Assembly: GCF_039538005.1 (NCBI RefSeq)
Contig: NZ_BAABBO010000011.1
Span: forward strand, 1 to 64,000
Reading direction: 5' to 3'
Length of the DNA stretch: 64,000 nt
Source of the DNA: Allohahella marinimesophila
Lineage (GTDB): Bacteria > Pseudomonadota > Gammaproteobacteria > Pseudomonadales > Oleiphilaceae
Shown here: piece by piece, positions 24,440 through 33,941 of the stretch
Layout of the letters: the number at the start of each line of letters is the position of its first letter
Numbering within the stretch: position 1 is the first letter of the stretch
Made by a program: the position numbers and the translations under genes
Notes under the pieces: model-generated
The model's input: the letters and a program-made list of their open reading frames with translations, nothing else
Told to the model about the DNA's origin: nothing
Databases searched by the model: none

Positions 24440-26404
24440 ATGAGACGTTTACTGGGCCACAAGGTCCATCGTTACGGTGCCTGCGCACCTGGCAGTGTAC
24501 ATTTCGTCATAGCTGCTTCTGCGTTGCTACTGACACAGCTCTCGTTTGCAGAAGAGGCGCCGCTGCAATTGGCCCTGGCCGACCTCTCGCTGGAGGAGCT
24601 TGCCCGGATGCCTGTCATCTCAGTGTCCAAGGTCGAGCGTCCGGTGTCGGAAGCCGCCGCATCGGTATTCGTCATAACTAACGACGATGTGCGCCAAAGC
24701 GGCGCTGCCACTCTGCCTGAAGCACTGCGCCTAGCGCCGAACCTGCAGGTTGCTCGCGCCGATGCGCGTAACTACGCCATTTCATCACGAGGCTTCAATA
24801 ACGTATTTGCCAACAAGATGCTGGTGATGATCGACGGTAGAACCGTGTACTCGCCCTTCTTCTCAGGTGTGTATTGGGATGCCCAGGACGTCATGCTGGA
24901 AGATCTCGAACGAGTGGAAGTGGTCAGTGGCCCTGGTGGTACACTCTGGGGTGCCAATGCGGTAAACGGTGTGGTGAATATTGTTACCCGCTCTGCCGCA
25001 GAAACGCAGGGTGAGCTGGTGTCGCTTGGTGCCAGTGGCGAAGAGCAGCATGCTGCGCTGCGCTATGGTGGCGCGTTTCCGGCAGCAGGGCATTATCGTG
25101 TGTATGCGAAGCACAGTCAGCACGACGATACCGATACGGTGAGTGGCGTATCTTCAGAGACCGGCTGGGCGCGTTCGCAGACTGGATTCAGGACCGATTT
25201 CGAAACGGGCACCCGCACACTGACCGTTCAGGGCGATGCCTATGAAGGCCGTCTCCACCAGGCCGGCACTGATGATATCGAGATCAAGGGGGCGAACCTG
25301 CTGACCCGTGGCAGCTGGGCCTTCACCCCTGGCTCCACCGCTTTTCTACAGGCCTATTTTGACCATACCCAGCGTGACCAGCCGGAAGCGTTCAGTCAGC
25401 ATCTGAATACCCTGGATATCGAGCTGCAGCATGAGTGGGTCGCCAGCGAGCGACATACCCTGGTGTGGGGCGGGGGATATCGGTACATGACGGATCGGAT
25501 CAATAATGGCGAGAACTTCGCCTTTCTGCCCGATGACTTCGAAGTGCACTGGACCAATGTCTTTGCCCAGGACGAAATAAGGCTGACTGAGCGCCTGACG
25601 CTGACGGTGGGCTCAAAATTCGAAGAGAATCCTTTCACCGGCTGGGAGGTCATGCCGAGTGCCCAGCTGGCGTGGGCCGCCACGCCGAACCAGCTGGTCT
25701 GGGCGAGCGTATCACGGGCGGTGCGAACGCCGTCGCGCATTGATACTGATATTTTCAGCCCCAGCTCTCCGCCGGTCGTTGATGGTGTGCCACAGTATGT
25801 CATAGCGGGCGGACCCGGTTTCGTTTCTGAAACAGCCAAAGTCTACGAGCTCGGATATCGTAGCCAGCCAGTCGCCGACGTGTCCTGGTCAGTGACTGGC
25901 TTTTACAGTGACAATAACCGTTTGCGAACACTCGAACTCAACAGTAAAGGACCAGGGCTGGTGTTCGAGAACGGGGCGAAGGCCAAATCCTACGGCGTCG
26001 AAACCTGGGGTAGCTGGCAGCCCATGTCCCAGTGGCGGCTGCATGCTGGTCTGGTCGTACAGCGTTTTGAGGCCTCACTCAAACCGGGTAGTGACGACCT
26101 GTCCAATACTACGGCGCTCGCGAGTGCGGATCCAAAATACTATGGTCAGATTCGATCTGACTACGCCATCTCGCCTCAGGTGACTTTCAATGCCATGATT
26201 CGGCATGTGGCCGAGCTTCGATCGATCGATCTGCCGGCCTACACGGCGCTGGATGCCCGTTTAGCCTGGCAGCCGCGACCGCGCCTGGAACTGTCCCTGA
26301 CGGCTCAAAATCTCACTGACGGTACACATGAGGAGTTTGGCTCCGAAGCAGGACGCAGCGAATTAGAGCGCGCGTTTTTCGGAAAGCTGGTGTGGGGCCT
26401 CTGA
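24440..26404 (+). CDS. TonB-dependent outer-membrane receptor
   Basis: A 654-residue receptor. The signal peptide ends SFA before EEAP; the plug domain starts at LSLEELARMPVISVSKVERP and includes FVITNDDVRQSG, the RGFNNVFANKMLVMIDGRTVY loop, and VEVVSGPGGTLWGANAVNGVVNIVTR. The rest is a 22-strand barrel, with LTAQNLTDGTHEEFG near the end. This subfamily (plug beginning with a short DLSLEEL motif) commonly sits beside YfiR-family genes. Ligand unknown: no siderophore or vitamin gene is adjacent. GTG at 24410 is an alternative start; ATG at 24440 gives a cleaner signal peptide. Four bases separate it from the YfiR gene. Confidence 0.9.
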   Translation: MRRLLGHKVHRYGACAPGSVHFVIAASALLLTQLSFAEEAPLQLALADLSLEELARMPVISVSKVERPVSEAAASVFVITNDDVRQSGAATLPEALRLAPNLQVARADARNYAISSRGFNNVFANKMLVMIDGRTVYSPFFSGVYWDAQDVMLEDLERVEVVSGPGGTLWGANAVNGVVNIVTRSAAETQGELVSLGASGEEQHAALRYGGAFPAAGHYRVYAKHSQHDDTDTVSGVSSETGWARSQTGFRTDFETGTRTLTVQGDAYEGRLHQAGTDDIEIKGANLLTRGSWAFTPGSTAFLQAYFDHTQRDQPEAFSQHLNTLDIELQHEWVASERHTLVWGGGYRYMTDRINNGENFAFLPDDFEVHWTNVFAQDEIRLTERLTLTVGSKFEENPFTGWEVMPSAQLAWAATPNQLVWASVSRAVRTPSRIDTDIFSPSSPPVVDGVPQYVIAGGPGFVSETAKVYELGYRSQPVADVSWSVTGFYSDNNRLRTLELNSKGPGLVFENGAKAKSYGVETWGSWQPMSQWRLHAGLVVQRFEASLKPGSDDLSNTTALASADPKYYGQIRSDYAISPQVTFNAMIRHVAELRSIDLPAYTALDARLAWQPRPRLELSLTAQNLTDGTHEEFGSEAGRSELERAFFGKLVWGL

Positions 26405-26408
26405 CGCC

Positions 26409-26996
26409 GTGCTGATGTTCCTGGCTTCAAGAGCCTGGCAAGGTGGCCTTCGCCGTCTGAATGTGCTGGCCAGTTGCGCGCTCGTCTGTCTGATGGCCAT
26501 GAATGCTGTCGCTGATCAAGACGGTGCGCCGGAGTATCGCATCAAGGCCGCCATGGTGTTCAAATTTCTCAGCTACACGCAGTGGCCTGATTCGGCGTTT
26601 GAATCGGCGGAGTCCCCCTTCAGAATCTGGGTGCTCGGCTCAAGTCCGATCAGCGACGAACTCGAAGCAATCATTCGGGGCAGATTGGTCAACACGCGGC
26701 CGGTCAGCCTTTACGAAGCTGAAACCGCAGCCGATGTCACCCGACCACATGTAGTGTTCGTCAGCCGCGATGCTGAGCGATATCTCGCGGGACTATCGAG
26801 AATCACCCGTCGCCAGCCTATCCTTATCGTCACAGAAAGAGACGGAGGTTTCGAAAAGAGCAGTACCATCAATCTGAGGCTGGTAGAGGGACGTATAGGC
26901 TTCGATGTCTCACTCCCCCATGCCGGAGAAACGGGTTTGAAACTGAGCTCTCGTCTGCTGTCTGTCGCTTCTTCGGTGAAGCGGGAAGAGCCATGA
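26409..26996 (+). CDS. YfiR-family (DUF4154) periplasmic protein
   Basis: A 195-residue protein with signal peptide (to about residue 35, AVA before DQDG) and one YfiR domain. Family blocks: EYRIKAAMVFKFLSYTQWP, HVVFVSRDAERYLAGL, PILIVTERDGGF and INLRLVEGRIGFDVS (the YfiR end block, followed by the LKLSSRLLSVA helix). In Pseudomonas, YfiR represses the diguanylate cyclase YfiN by binding its periplasmic CHASE8 region. Here it is translationally coupled (ATGA) to a hybrid kinase with a similar periplasmic region, so it probably gates that kinase. GTG at 26409 or ATG at 26415 are both possible starts. Confidence 0.9.
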   Translation: MLMFLASRAWQGGLRRLNVLASCALVCLMAMNAVADQDGAPEYRIKAAMVFKFLSYTQWPDSAFESAESPFRIWVLGSSPISDELEAIIRGRLVNTRPVSLYEAETAADVTRPHVVFVSRDAERYLAGLSRITRRQPILIVTERDGGFEKSSTINLRLVEGRIGFDVSLPHAGETGLKLSSRLLSVASSVKREEP

Positions 26997-28897
26997 TGCC
27001 GCGCCCGTTCAAAGACTCCATTTCCAACAAGCTCATGCTGGTAGTGATGGCCACCACCTTCATTACCCTGCTTGTGTATGGCTCGATCATGCTCGTGTTC
27101 GATCTTCGTGGTTACCATGAAGAGCTGATCAACGACGTGCGCACGCAGGCGAGTATCGTGGCGGATGTCAGTGCGCCGGCACTCGAATTCAATGATCCGC
27201 AGACTGCCAGCCAGCATCTTGGGCTGCTGAGAACACGACCGGTCATTATCCATGCAGCCCTGCTCACGCCCAGCGGCGAGCGTTTCGCCGAATACATCAG
27301 CGCCAGGTCAACTCGCGAGGAGGAGCCAATCGCCTGGCCTTCCCGAAATAATCGGGTGGCGGGCTACGTCATTGAGGGCAACCGACTCGAGGTCTGGCAG
27401 CCATTGGTCAAGGATGGGCAGATACTGGGGTCGGTGTACATCAGCGCTCGCTACGAGCTGAGCAATCGGCTGGTCAATTACGTGCTCATTCTGGTGGGCG
27501 TGATGGCGGCGAGCCTTGGCTTTGCGCTCTTCATTGCGACCTGGCTCAGGGGGGCTCTGACCGGCCCCATCTTCGCCGTCACGGATATAGCCCGGCAAGT
27601 CATGCAGACCCGGGACTTCGCTCTGCGTGCCGAAAAACATTCCGAAGATGAAATAGGCGTGCTGGTTGATGCCTTCAACGACATGCTCCGCGAAATCGAG
27701 CGTCGCGCCAAGGCGCTGGAAGCGTCCAACCACTCCCTTGAACATGAGATGTCCGAGCGGCAAGCGGCCGAGCGAGCTTTGCGCATCGCCGACCGACGCA
27801 AGGACGAGTTTCTCGCCACGCTTGCGCACGAACTGCGCAATCCGCTGGCCCCCCTGGCCAACGGACTCCGCATACTGCGGCTGCCGGGCCAGATGTCTCC
27901 TGAGCAGCAGACTGCGCTGGTCGTGATGGAGCGACAGCTGAAACAGATGGTCAGGCTGGTCGACGACCTCCTCGACGTTTCCCGCATCACGACTGGCAAA
28001 CTCACCATCACAAAATCGCTTGTCGATCTTCAGTCGATCATGCAGAGCGCCATTGAAACCAGTGGCCTCTTCATCGAAGAGCTGGGGCATGACCTTGAAG
28101 TCGACATGCCTGCAAGGCCCATCTGTATCGATGCCGACCCGGTGCGCCTGGCACAGGTCTTCTCGAATCTTCTGAATAATGCTGCTAAATATACCCCTCG
28201 TGGCGGCAAGATCAGGTTTTCAGCGCGAGTGGAGAACGGGCAGGCGATCATCGATGTGGTCGATAACGGTATCGGCATCGAAGCGGAGATGCTCGCAGAA
28301 ATTTTTGGCATGTTCATTCAGGTCGACCAGTCGCTGGAGCGTGATCAGGCAGGGCTTGGCGTCGGTCTGGCCCTGTCGAAGCGGCTGGTCGAGCTGCACG
28401 GTGGAAATTTGCTGGTCGGCAGTGCCGGGCATTCCCTCGGCAGCACGTTTACCGTAGTGGTGGATGTGGAGCATGAGAATGCAGATGCAGGCGACCCCAG
28501 GGCATCTTCGCCCAAAACGCGAGTGGAGCCCTGTCGAGTCCTGCTGGTGGATGACAACGTCGACTTCGTGACGAGTCTGAAAACGCTGCTGACACACTCC
28601 GGGCATGAAGTGCGTCTTGCTCACTCCGGTGCCGATGCGCTAGCCATGGCTGGTGAGTACGTCCCCGATATCGCCTTTCTGGATATCGGCATGCCCGGTA
28701 TGAACGGCTACGATCTGGCCAGGGCGCTGAGGCAGCTGCCTGAGCTTGCCCACTGTACGCTAGTGGCAGTGACTGGCTGGGGCCAGGAGAAGGACAGGCA
28801 ACTGTCAAAAGAGGCCGGGTTCGACCACCACCTGCTCAAGCCGGCGTCACTGGAAGACATCAAGGCCCTCATCGAGTTCGGTAGCGTCGCCACCTGA
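26993..28897 (+). CDS. Hybrid histidine kinase with CHASE8-like sensor
   Basis: A 634-residue kinase: membrane helices about 13-36 and 160-184, periplasmic CHASE8-like domain (IVADVSAPALEFNDPQTASQHLGLL) between them, HAMP 185-240, HisKA with H279 (DEFLATLAHELRNPLAPL), ATPase domain with NLLNNAAKYTPRGG and LGVGLALSKRLVELHGG, and a C-terminal receiver with D564 (IAFLDIGMPGMNG). CHASE8 is the domain that in YfiN binds YfiR. Its stop is 15 bases from the end of the convergent AraC gene. No histidine phosphotransfer protein or output regulator is adjacent, so the onward signal is unknown. Confidence 0.9.
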   Translation: MMPRPFKDSISNKLMLVVMATTFITLLVYGSIMLVFDLRGYHEELINDVRTQASIVADVSAPALEFNDPQTASQHLGLLRTRPVIIHAALLTPSGERFAEYISARSTREEEPIAWPSRNNRVAGYVIEGNRLEVWQPLVKDGQILGSVYISARYELSNRLVNYVLILVGVMAASLGFALFIATWLRGALTGPIFAVTDIARQVMQTRDFALRAEKHSEDEIGVLVDAFNDMLREIERRAKALEASNHSLEHEMSERQAAERALRIADRRKDEFLATLAHELRNPLAPLANGLRILRLPGQMSPEQQTALVVMERQLKQMVRLVDDLLDVSRITTGKLTITKSLVDLQSIMQSAIETSGLFIEELGHDLEVDMPARPICIDADPVRLAQVFSNLLNNAAKYTPRGGKIRFSARVENGQAIIDVVDNGIGIEAEMLAEIFGMFIQVDQSLERDQAGLGVGLALSKRLVELHGGNLLVGSAGHSLGSTFTVVVDVEHENADAGDPRASSPKTRVEPCRVLLVDDNVDFVTSLKTLLTHSGHEVRLAHSGADALAMAGEYVPDIAFLDIGMPGMNGYDLARALRQLPELAHCTLVAVTGWGQEKDRQLSKEAGFDHHLLKPASLEDIKALIEFGSVAT

Positions 28898-28912
28898 GGG
28901 CGCTGACGGCTG

Positions 28913-29947
28913 TCACGGATCGAATCTGCCCGGCGTGGTGCCAAACCAGGCGCGGAAGGCTTTGAAGAAAGCACTCGGCTCACTGAAGCCGAGCAGGTCG
29001 CTGAGTTCTACCATCTTAGAGACGCCATGCTTCAGGTAGTAACGCGCCCTTTCTTTGCGGACGGCCATCAACAGACTCTGGTAGTTACTACCCTCTTTCT
29101 TCAATTTTCGGTGCAGGGTCTGCCGGCTCATGTTGAGCTGTCTGGCTACGAAGTCCGAACTCAGCGCAGGATGTTGCAGACCGTCTCTGATGATTCGCCG
29201 CACCTCTGTAACCAGAGACCGTGCTCGGATCAGTTTCTCGCTATGGTCTAGCAGACGGCTTTCCAGGACCCCCTTCACATAGGCATTGCGTGAAGCGATC
29301 GGGAGTGCAAGGTCTTCGTGAGCGACCAGCATGGCATCCTCGGCTTGTCCAAAGCTGATCGTCTCACCAAAGATAGCCTTGTAAACGCTGGTGTCGTCCA
29401 CACGATGCCTGAATGTCGTCTCAAGCGGCACGATCATTTTTCCGGTGAGGTGTCGAGCCCAGCTCACACCGGCTGCCATGCTTCGTTCGATGGCATGTCT
29501 ATGGCGATATTCTGGCGGTGAGATCTCGTAAATCACCTTCATGCCTGCAACCTGCGGAACCATCCTGATTCTTTCTACCTCACTCATGACAGGTGCATAT
29601 CTGGCGGAAATGACAATGACTTCGCCCAGTGTGTCTGCGAATCTGACAACGTTGGAAATCATGCCCATGGCCTGGAGATTGATACGGCTGCCGATGTACA
29701 GGCCAAGATCCTGCGCCATGGACGATTGCTCGCCGAGTGTCCACAAGGCCTGAACGAGGCTGACCGGGAAGCGGGCTTCGATATTTTCGAGATCGGAGCG
29801 TCTGATGCCAGCCACCTCAGCATCGGGGCCTGGCAGCACGCCGCGCTCCACCAGTCCGTCGAAGAGATCAAGTATCGGTGCGGCAGAGATGGTGGGTTCG
29901 TTCGAATGGAACTTTGTCACATCAGCGCCGGCGGGATCGTGAGACAA
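28913..29947 (-). CDS. AraC-family regulator (OruR/arabinose-binding type)
   Basis: A 344-residue transcription factor. The N-terminal half is the ligand-binding-like domain of AraC proteins that include OruR/ArgR-type regulators (ISARYAPVMSEVERIRM region); the C-terminal 90 residues hold two helix-turn-helices: SSDFVARQLNMSRQTLHRKL and LSDLLGFSEPSAFFKAFRAWFG. TTG at 29947 and GTG at 29920 are candidate starts, neither with a clear SD. Divergent from the acyl-CoA synthetase (103 bases), its most likely target. Confidence 0.88.
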   Translation of the reverse strand: MSHDPAGADVTKFHSNEPTISAAPILDLFDGLVERGVLPGPDAEVAGIRRSDLENIEARFPVSLVQALWTLGEQSSMAQDLGLYIGSRINLQAMGMISNVVRFADTLGEVIVISARYAPVMSEVERIRMVPQVAGMKVIYEISPPEYRHRHAIERSMAAGVSWARHLTGKMIVPLETTFRHRVDDTSVYKAIFGETISFGQAEDAMLVAHEDLALPIASRNAYVKGVLESRLLDHSEKLIRARSLVTEVRRIIRDGLQHPALSSDFVARQLNMSRQTLHRKLKKEGSNYQSLLMAVRKERARYYLKHGVSKMVELSDLLGFSEPSAFFKAFRAWFGTTPGRFDP

Positions 29948-30050
29948 AAGGACACAAGGATGTTACGCGTCATCATTACCGGCACCGATATCAGCAGTTA
30001 GCATTGCGCACATACAAAAACAGTCAACACAGGAGGCAGGAGAGCCAGCC

Positions 30051-31889
30051 ATGGATAATCAGGACATCATAACGTTTCCGCAGTTCGCAAGAAAAATACC
30101 AATGCTCATTTCGGGTGTGCCGGGGCTGGTGAAAGGCCTCAAGGTAGGCGATACCAAGGACAAAACCCGGGAGGTGGGTCTTGGTAGGTGTATCGAAACA
30201 CTGGCCGCGGACAGTGGCGAGACTGAAGCCATAGTTGATGGCGACAGATCGCTGAGCTATGCCGAGTTCAACGCCTGGACCAATCGCGTGGGCAATTACC
30301 TGGCCTCCACTGGCATCATCAAGGGTGATGCGGTCGTCGTCATGATCGAGAACCGTCTGGAGCTGATGGTAGCGCTGACCGCCTGTGCCAAGATCGGTGC
30401 CGTCAGTGCGCTGGTCAATACCTCCCAGCGAGGGCGGGTGCTGACCCACAGTATCAATCTCGTCGAGCCGAAGGCGGCCATAGTGGGTGCTGAGCTGCGG
30501 TCAGCCTACGAAGAGGTGAAGACGGAGCTCACCGTTCCCGAGCAGCGACAGTTTCTCGTAGATGATACAGTGCAGTCGGGATTACCGCCTGCCTCGTCGC
30601 ATAGCGGGGACTTCTGGATCGATCTGATGCATGGCAGCAAGCTGGCCTCCGGCGATAACCCCCGTCAATCGCGCGAAATCTATCCCGATGACCCCTGCTT
30701 CTACATCTACACCTCAGGCACGACGGGTCTGCCCAAAGCTGTAGTGTTCAACCACGGTCGGTTCATGAAGGCCTATGGGTCCTTCGGATTCGCTGCCGTC
30801 AAACTGGTGCCAAGTGACAGGATGTACGTCTGTTTGCCGTTCTATCACGCCACTGCCCTGGCAGTATGCTGGGGCTCTGTGCTGGCAGGCGGTGCGACAC
30901 TGGTCATGGCGAGACGCTTCAGCGCGTCGAAATTCTGGGACGATATACGTCATCACAACGCCACCGCCTTTGGCTATGTCGGCGAACTGTGTCGTTACCT
31001 GATCGAGCGATCCGCCTCGCCGGATGACACAGACAACAGGGTTAGGGTCATCGTCGGCAATGGCCTCCGGCCCTCGATCTGGAAGCAATTCAAGGATCGT
31101 TTCGGTGTGCCCCGGGTGATGGAGTTCTACGCGTCCAGTGAAGGCAATATCGGCTTCTCCAATGTGCTGAATTTCGACAACACGGTGGGCCTCTGTCCAT
31201 TCCGTTATTCGATCGTTGAATATGACAACGAGCATGAGCGGCCAGTACGTAACAGCAAGGGACGAATGATTCCGGTAGGTAAAGGTAAAATTGGCCTTTT
31301 GATTGGGGAAATTTCGGAGAAAACGCCGTTCCACGGCTATACCGACGCCGAGAAGACCCAGAAGTGCATTTTTCAGGACGTCTTCAAGCCGGGCGATCGG
31401 TGGTTCAACTCTGGCGATCTGATGCGGAATATGGGTTTTCGCCACGCTCAATTCGTCGATCGGCTGGGTGATACCTTCCGCTGGAAAGGGGAAAATGTCT
31501 CCACGACTGAGGTGGAGCTGATTATCGATGGCCATGACAGCGTGATCGAATCTATCGTGTACGGCGTGGAAATTCCCAACACCAACGGGCGTGCAGGTAT
31601 GGCCTGGCTGAAAACCTCAGGGCACCCGGGGCAGTTCGATTTTGCGAGCTTTCTGAGGATGCTACGCACCAGCCTGCCAGCCTGTGCTGTGCCCGTATTC
31701 CTGCGATTGGGGGAGGATGCCGAGACCACCGGCACCTTCAAGCACAAAAAGGCGCCTTTGAAGGATGCGAGCTTCGATATCAACGCGATTGACGATCCGG
31801 TGTACGTGTGGCTGCCTGGGACATCGACATACACTCGCGTCACACAGTCGGTGCTCGATGGCATCAACAATGGCGCCTATCGGTTCTAG
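30051..31889 (+). CDS. Long-chain acyl-CoA synthetase (FadD6/FATP type)
   Basis: A 612-residue adenylating enzyme that activates long or very long fatty acids as CoA thioesters. AMP-binding P-loop YIYTSGTTGLPKAVVFNHGRF is near residue 222-242, the FATP-type EFYASSEGNIGF motif near 361-372, and the C-terminal block with RFRWKGENVSTTEVE (F-R-W-K-G-E-N, the signature of the ACSVL family) near 480-494. AGGAGG lies about ten bases upstream. Its stop overlaps the end of the convergent second AraC gene by four bases. FadD6-type enzymes handle exogenous fatty acids or sterol side chains; the substrate is unknown here. Confidence 0.92.
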   Translation: MDNQDIITFPQFARKIPMLISGVPGLVKGLKVGDTKDKTREVGLGRCIETLAADSGETEAIVDGDRSLSYAEFNAWTNRVGNYLASTGIIKGDAVVVMIENRLELMVALTACAKIGAVSALVNTSQRGRVLTHSINLVEPKAAIVGAELRSAYEEVKTELTVPEQRQFLVDDTVQSGLPPASSHSGDFWIDLMHGSKLASGDNPRQSREIYPDDPCFYIYTSGTTGLPKAVVFNHGRFMKAYGSFGFAAVKLVPSDRMYVCLPFYHATALAVCWGSVLAGGATLVMARRFSASKFWDDIRHHNATAFGYVGELCRYLIERSASPDDTDNRVRVIVGNGLRPSIWKQFKDRFGVPRVMEFYASSEGNIGFSNVLNFDNTVGLCPFRYSIVEYDNEHERPVRNSKGRMIPVGKGKIGLLIGEISEKTPFHGYTDAEKTQKCIFQDVFKPGDRWFNSGDLMRNMGFRHAQFVDRLGDTFRWKGENVSTTEVELIIDGHDSVIESIVYGVEIPNTNGRAGMAWLKTSGHPGQFDFASFLRMLRTSLPACAVPVFLRLGEDAETTGTFKHKKAPLKDASFDINAIDDPVYVWLPGTSTYTRVTQSVLDGINNGAYRF

Positions 31890-32887
31890 GCCTCTCCCCC
31901 TCCACGCCTGAATCGTCCTGGCGAAAGCCCTGACCAACGGCGAAACGCTCTGGTAAATGCGCTCTGCTCGGAAAAACCGAGCAGCAGCGCAATATCACTG
32001 AGACTCAAGCCCGGATCGGCAAGATACTGCTCTGCCAGTTGCTCGCGACTGCGGTCCAGCCATTGCTGCCAACTCAGGCCGTGCTGTGACAGCCGTCGCT
32101 GCAGCGTTCGCGGTGACATATGCATCGCCTTTGCAGCACGATTCAAGGTCGGCTCGCCGTCAGCCAACAGCCTGAGCAGAATCTGCTGAAGAATTCGTTC
32201 GACCTCGGATGAACCTGGCAGCGCACGCAGCAAGGCCTGAGCCTGACGGTCGAGCAGTCGTCTCAGGGTCGGATCCCGGCGAGGCATTGAAATGGACAGG
32301 TATGTTTGTGGAAATCGAACCCTGACATAAGTGTCTTCGAAGGTAACCGGGCAGCCGAAGAACGTCTCGTAGGCCGAGGCGGTGAGGGCATCGACACTGC
32401 CTCGAAAGCTGACTGCCGAGATTGGGGGTGGTTTGTCCATCTGCCTTTGCAGAAAGGTGAGTAGAGCGGCAATGGCGACACCGTCGCCGAGCTGTCCGAG
32501 ACCACTGCTGTCTGGTGGCCATCGAATCTCTATCACATCATCGATCGCCTCCAGTTCAGCGATACTGACGCCATAAAACAGCCGCTCATAGCGCTGATAG
32601 GCCAGCATGGCCTCGCCAAGGGTATCGGAGGCCAGCACAAGGTAGCCGAGAACGCCGACATGCGCGGGCGTCACACAGGCTCCAATGCTCAGCTCCGCTG
32701 CAGGATTGCCCGTGGCCAGTGCAACACCACGCTCGATCAATTCGCGCCAGACAGGTACCGGCACATTGTCTTCCCGGGACCAGCGGGCCAGCGCACTGCG
32801 AAGGTCGAGGGCATCGAAGTGCTCTTCATCGAGCCAGTCTCGCAATAGCCCTGTCCAGGCACCGGTCACCCTCATCACCTGAGCCAT
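31886..32887 (-). CDS. AraC-family regulator
   Basis: A 333-residue relative of the other AraC protein in this cluster (same domain order): ligand-binding-like domain (RRDPTLRRLLDRQAQALLRALPG marks the end) and a C-terminal two-HTH region with LNRAAKAMHMSPRTLQRRL and LSDIALLLGFSEQSAFTRAFRRWSG. ATG at 32887 with GAGG eight bases upstream is chosen over GTG at 32896. Divergent from the desaturase-family gene (124 bases) and convergent with the acyl-CoA synthetase. Confidence 0.88.
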   Translation of the reverse strand: MAQVMRVTGAWTGLLRDWLDEEHFDALDLRSALARWSREDNVPVPVWRELIERGVALATGNPAAELSIGACVTPAHVGVLGYLVLASDTLGEAMLAYQRYERLFYGVSIAELEAIDDVIEIRWPPDSSGLGQLGDGVAIAALLTFLQRQMDKPPPISAVSFRGSVDALTASAYETFFGCPVTFEDTYVRVRFPQTYLSISMPRRDPTLRRLLDRQAQALLRALPGSSEVERILQQILLRLLADGEPTLNRAAKAMHMSPRTLQRRLSQHGLSWQQWLDRSREQLAEQYLADPGLSLSDIALLLGFSEQSAFTRAFRRWSGLSPGRFRRGGGEA

Positions 32888-33011
32888 CAGGATCACCTCG
32901 TATGGCGTTGGCGTCTTTTGTCAAAACAAAGACGTAAAAAGTCAATAATAGCAGCTGGATTCGGAGAAGAATAAGGGCTCGACAGTGAAACGGTGATGGG
33001 GTGGGCAGGCG

Positions 33012-33932
33012 ATGATAGACATGATGACTGCGATGCTCCGCGAAAGCGGACTCCTGGAGATGTGGGCTTGGCTGAGCGGCTGGCTGGCACTCGATGCGCG
33101 ACAGCTCATCTTCATGGTAGCCACGCCGATGTTCATTGCTGTCACGGTGTGGGAGTATCGCCGAATCAGGCACGACGCTCGCCTCATGGATGTGGGTGAA
33201 GCTTTTCGAAATTTCGGCCTGGGGGCGGGCTATCAACTCACGGAACTCCTGTTTGCAGGCATCATCGCGTTTCCTGTCTACGCGCTGGTATATCACTACC
33301 GTCTGCTGGATCTTGAGCTCACCTGGCTGACGGGATTGCTGGTGCTGATCGGTGTGGACATCTGTTTCTACTTGATGCATCGCTCAAGCCATCGCATGCG
33401 CTGGTTCTGGGCTGCACACGTCGTTCACCATTCATCCGAGCGCATGAATTTCTCGACTGCGATGCGCCAGAATGCGACCAATATTTTCAATGGCAACTGG
33501 GTCTTCTATCTGCCACTGGCGCTGATCGGCTTTAACCCGGTCTGGATCGGTGTCGCCTATGCCATGTCGCTGGTGTACCAGTTCTTCATTCACACCACAC
33601 TAGTCGGACGCCTGCACCCCTGGGTCGAGCTGATATTCAATACGCCCAGTCATCACCGGGTTCATCACGGACGAAACCCTGCCTACATCGACCAGAATTA
33701 CGGCGGAGTGCTGATCGTATGGGATCGTCTGCTGGGTACATTTGTACCCGAGGATGAGCGGAATCCGCCAGAGTACGGCATTACCCGTCAGATTCATTCG
33801 AACAATCTGCTGCGCCTATGGACGCACGAATACGTCGACCTGTTCCGCGACATGCGTCGACCTGGCGCCGTCATGTCCCGGCTGAAACATTTGTGGATGC
33901 CACCTGATTGGGAGCGGACAGACAAGGATTAG
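33012..33932 (+). CDS. Sterol desaturase/fatty-acid hydroxylase family membrane protein
   Basis: A 306-residue integral-membrane di-iron oxygenase. Hydrophobic helices at about 35-60, 75-100 and 155-185 and the histidine clusters HRSSHRMRWFWAAHVVHHSS (HxxxH and HxxHH) and HRVHHG near the C-terminus, followed by NYGGVLIVWDRLLGTF, are hallmarks of the FA_hydroxylase/sterol desaturase family. Substrate may be a fatty acid, alkylglycerol or sterol-like lipid. Two AraC-family regulators and an acyl-CoA synthetase nearby point to lipid metabolism. Confidence 0.92.
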   Translation: MIDMMTAMLRESGLLEMWAWLSGWLALDARQLIFMVATPMFIAVTVWEYRRIRHDARLMDVGEAFRNFGLGAGYQLTELLFAGIIAFPVYALVYHYRLLDLELTWLTGLLVLIGVDICFYLMHRSSHRMRWFWAAHVVHHSSERMNFSTAMRQNATNIFNGNWVFYLPLALIGFNPVWIGVAYAMSLVYQFFIHTTLVGRLHPWVELIFNTPSHHRVHHGRNPAYIDQNYGGVLIVWDRLLGTFVPEDERNPPEYGITRQIHSNNLLRLWTHEYVDLFRDMRRPGAVMSRLKHLWMPPDWERTDKD

Positions 33933-33941
33933 GCTGACAGC

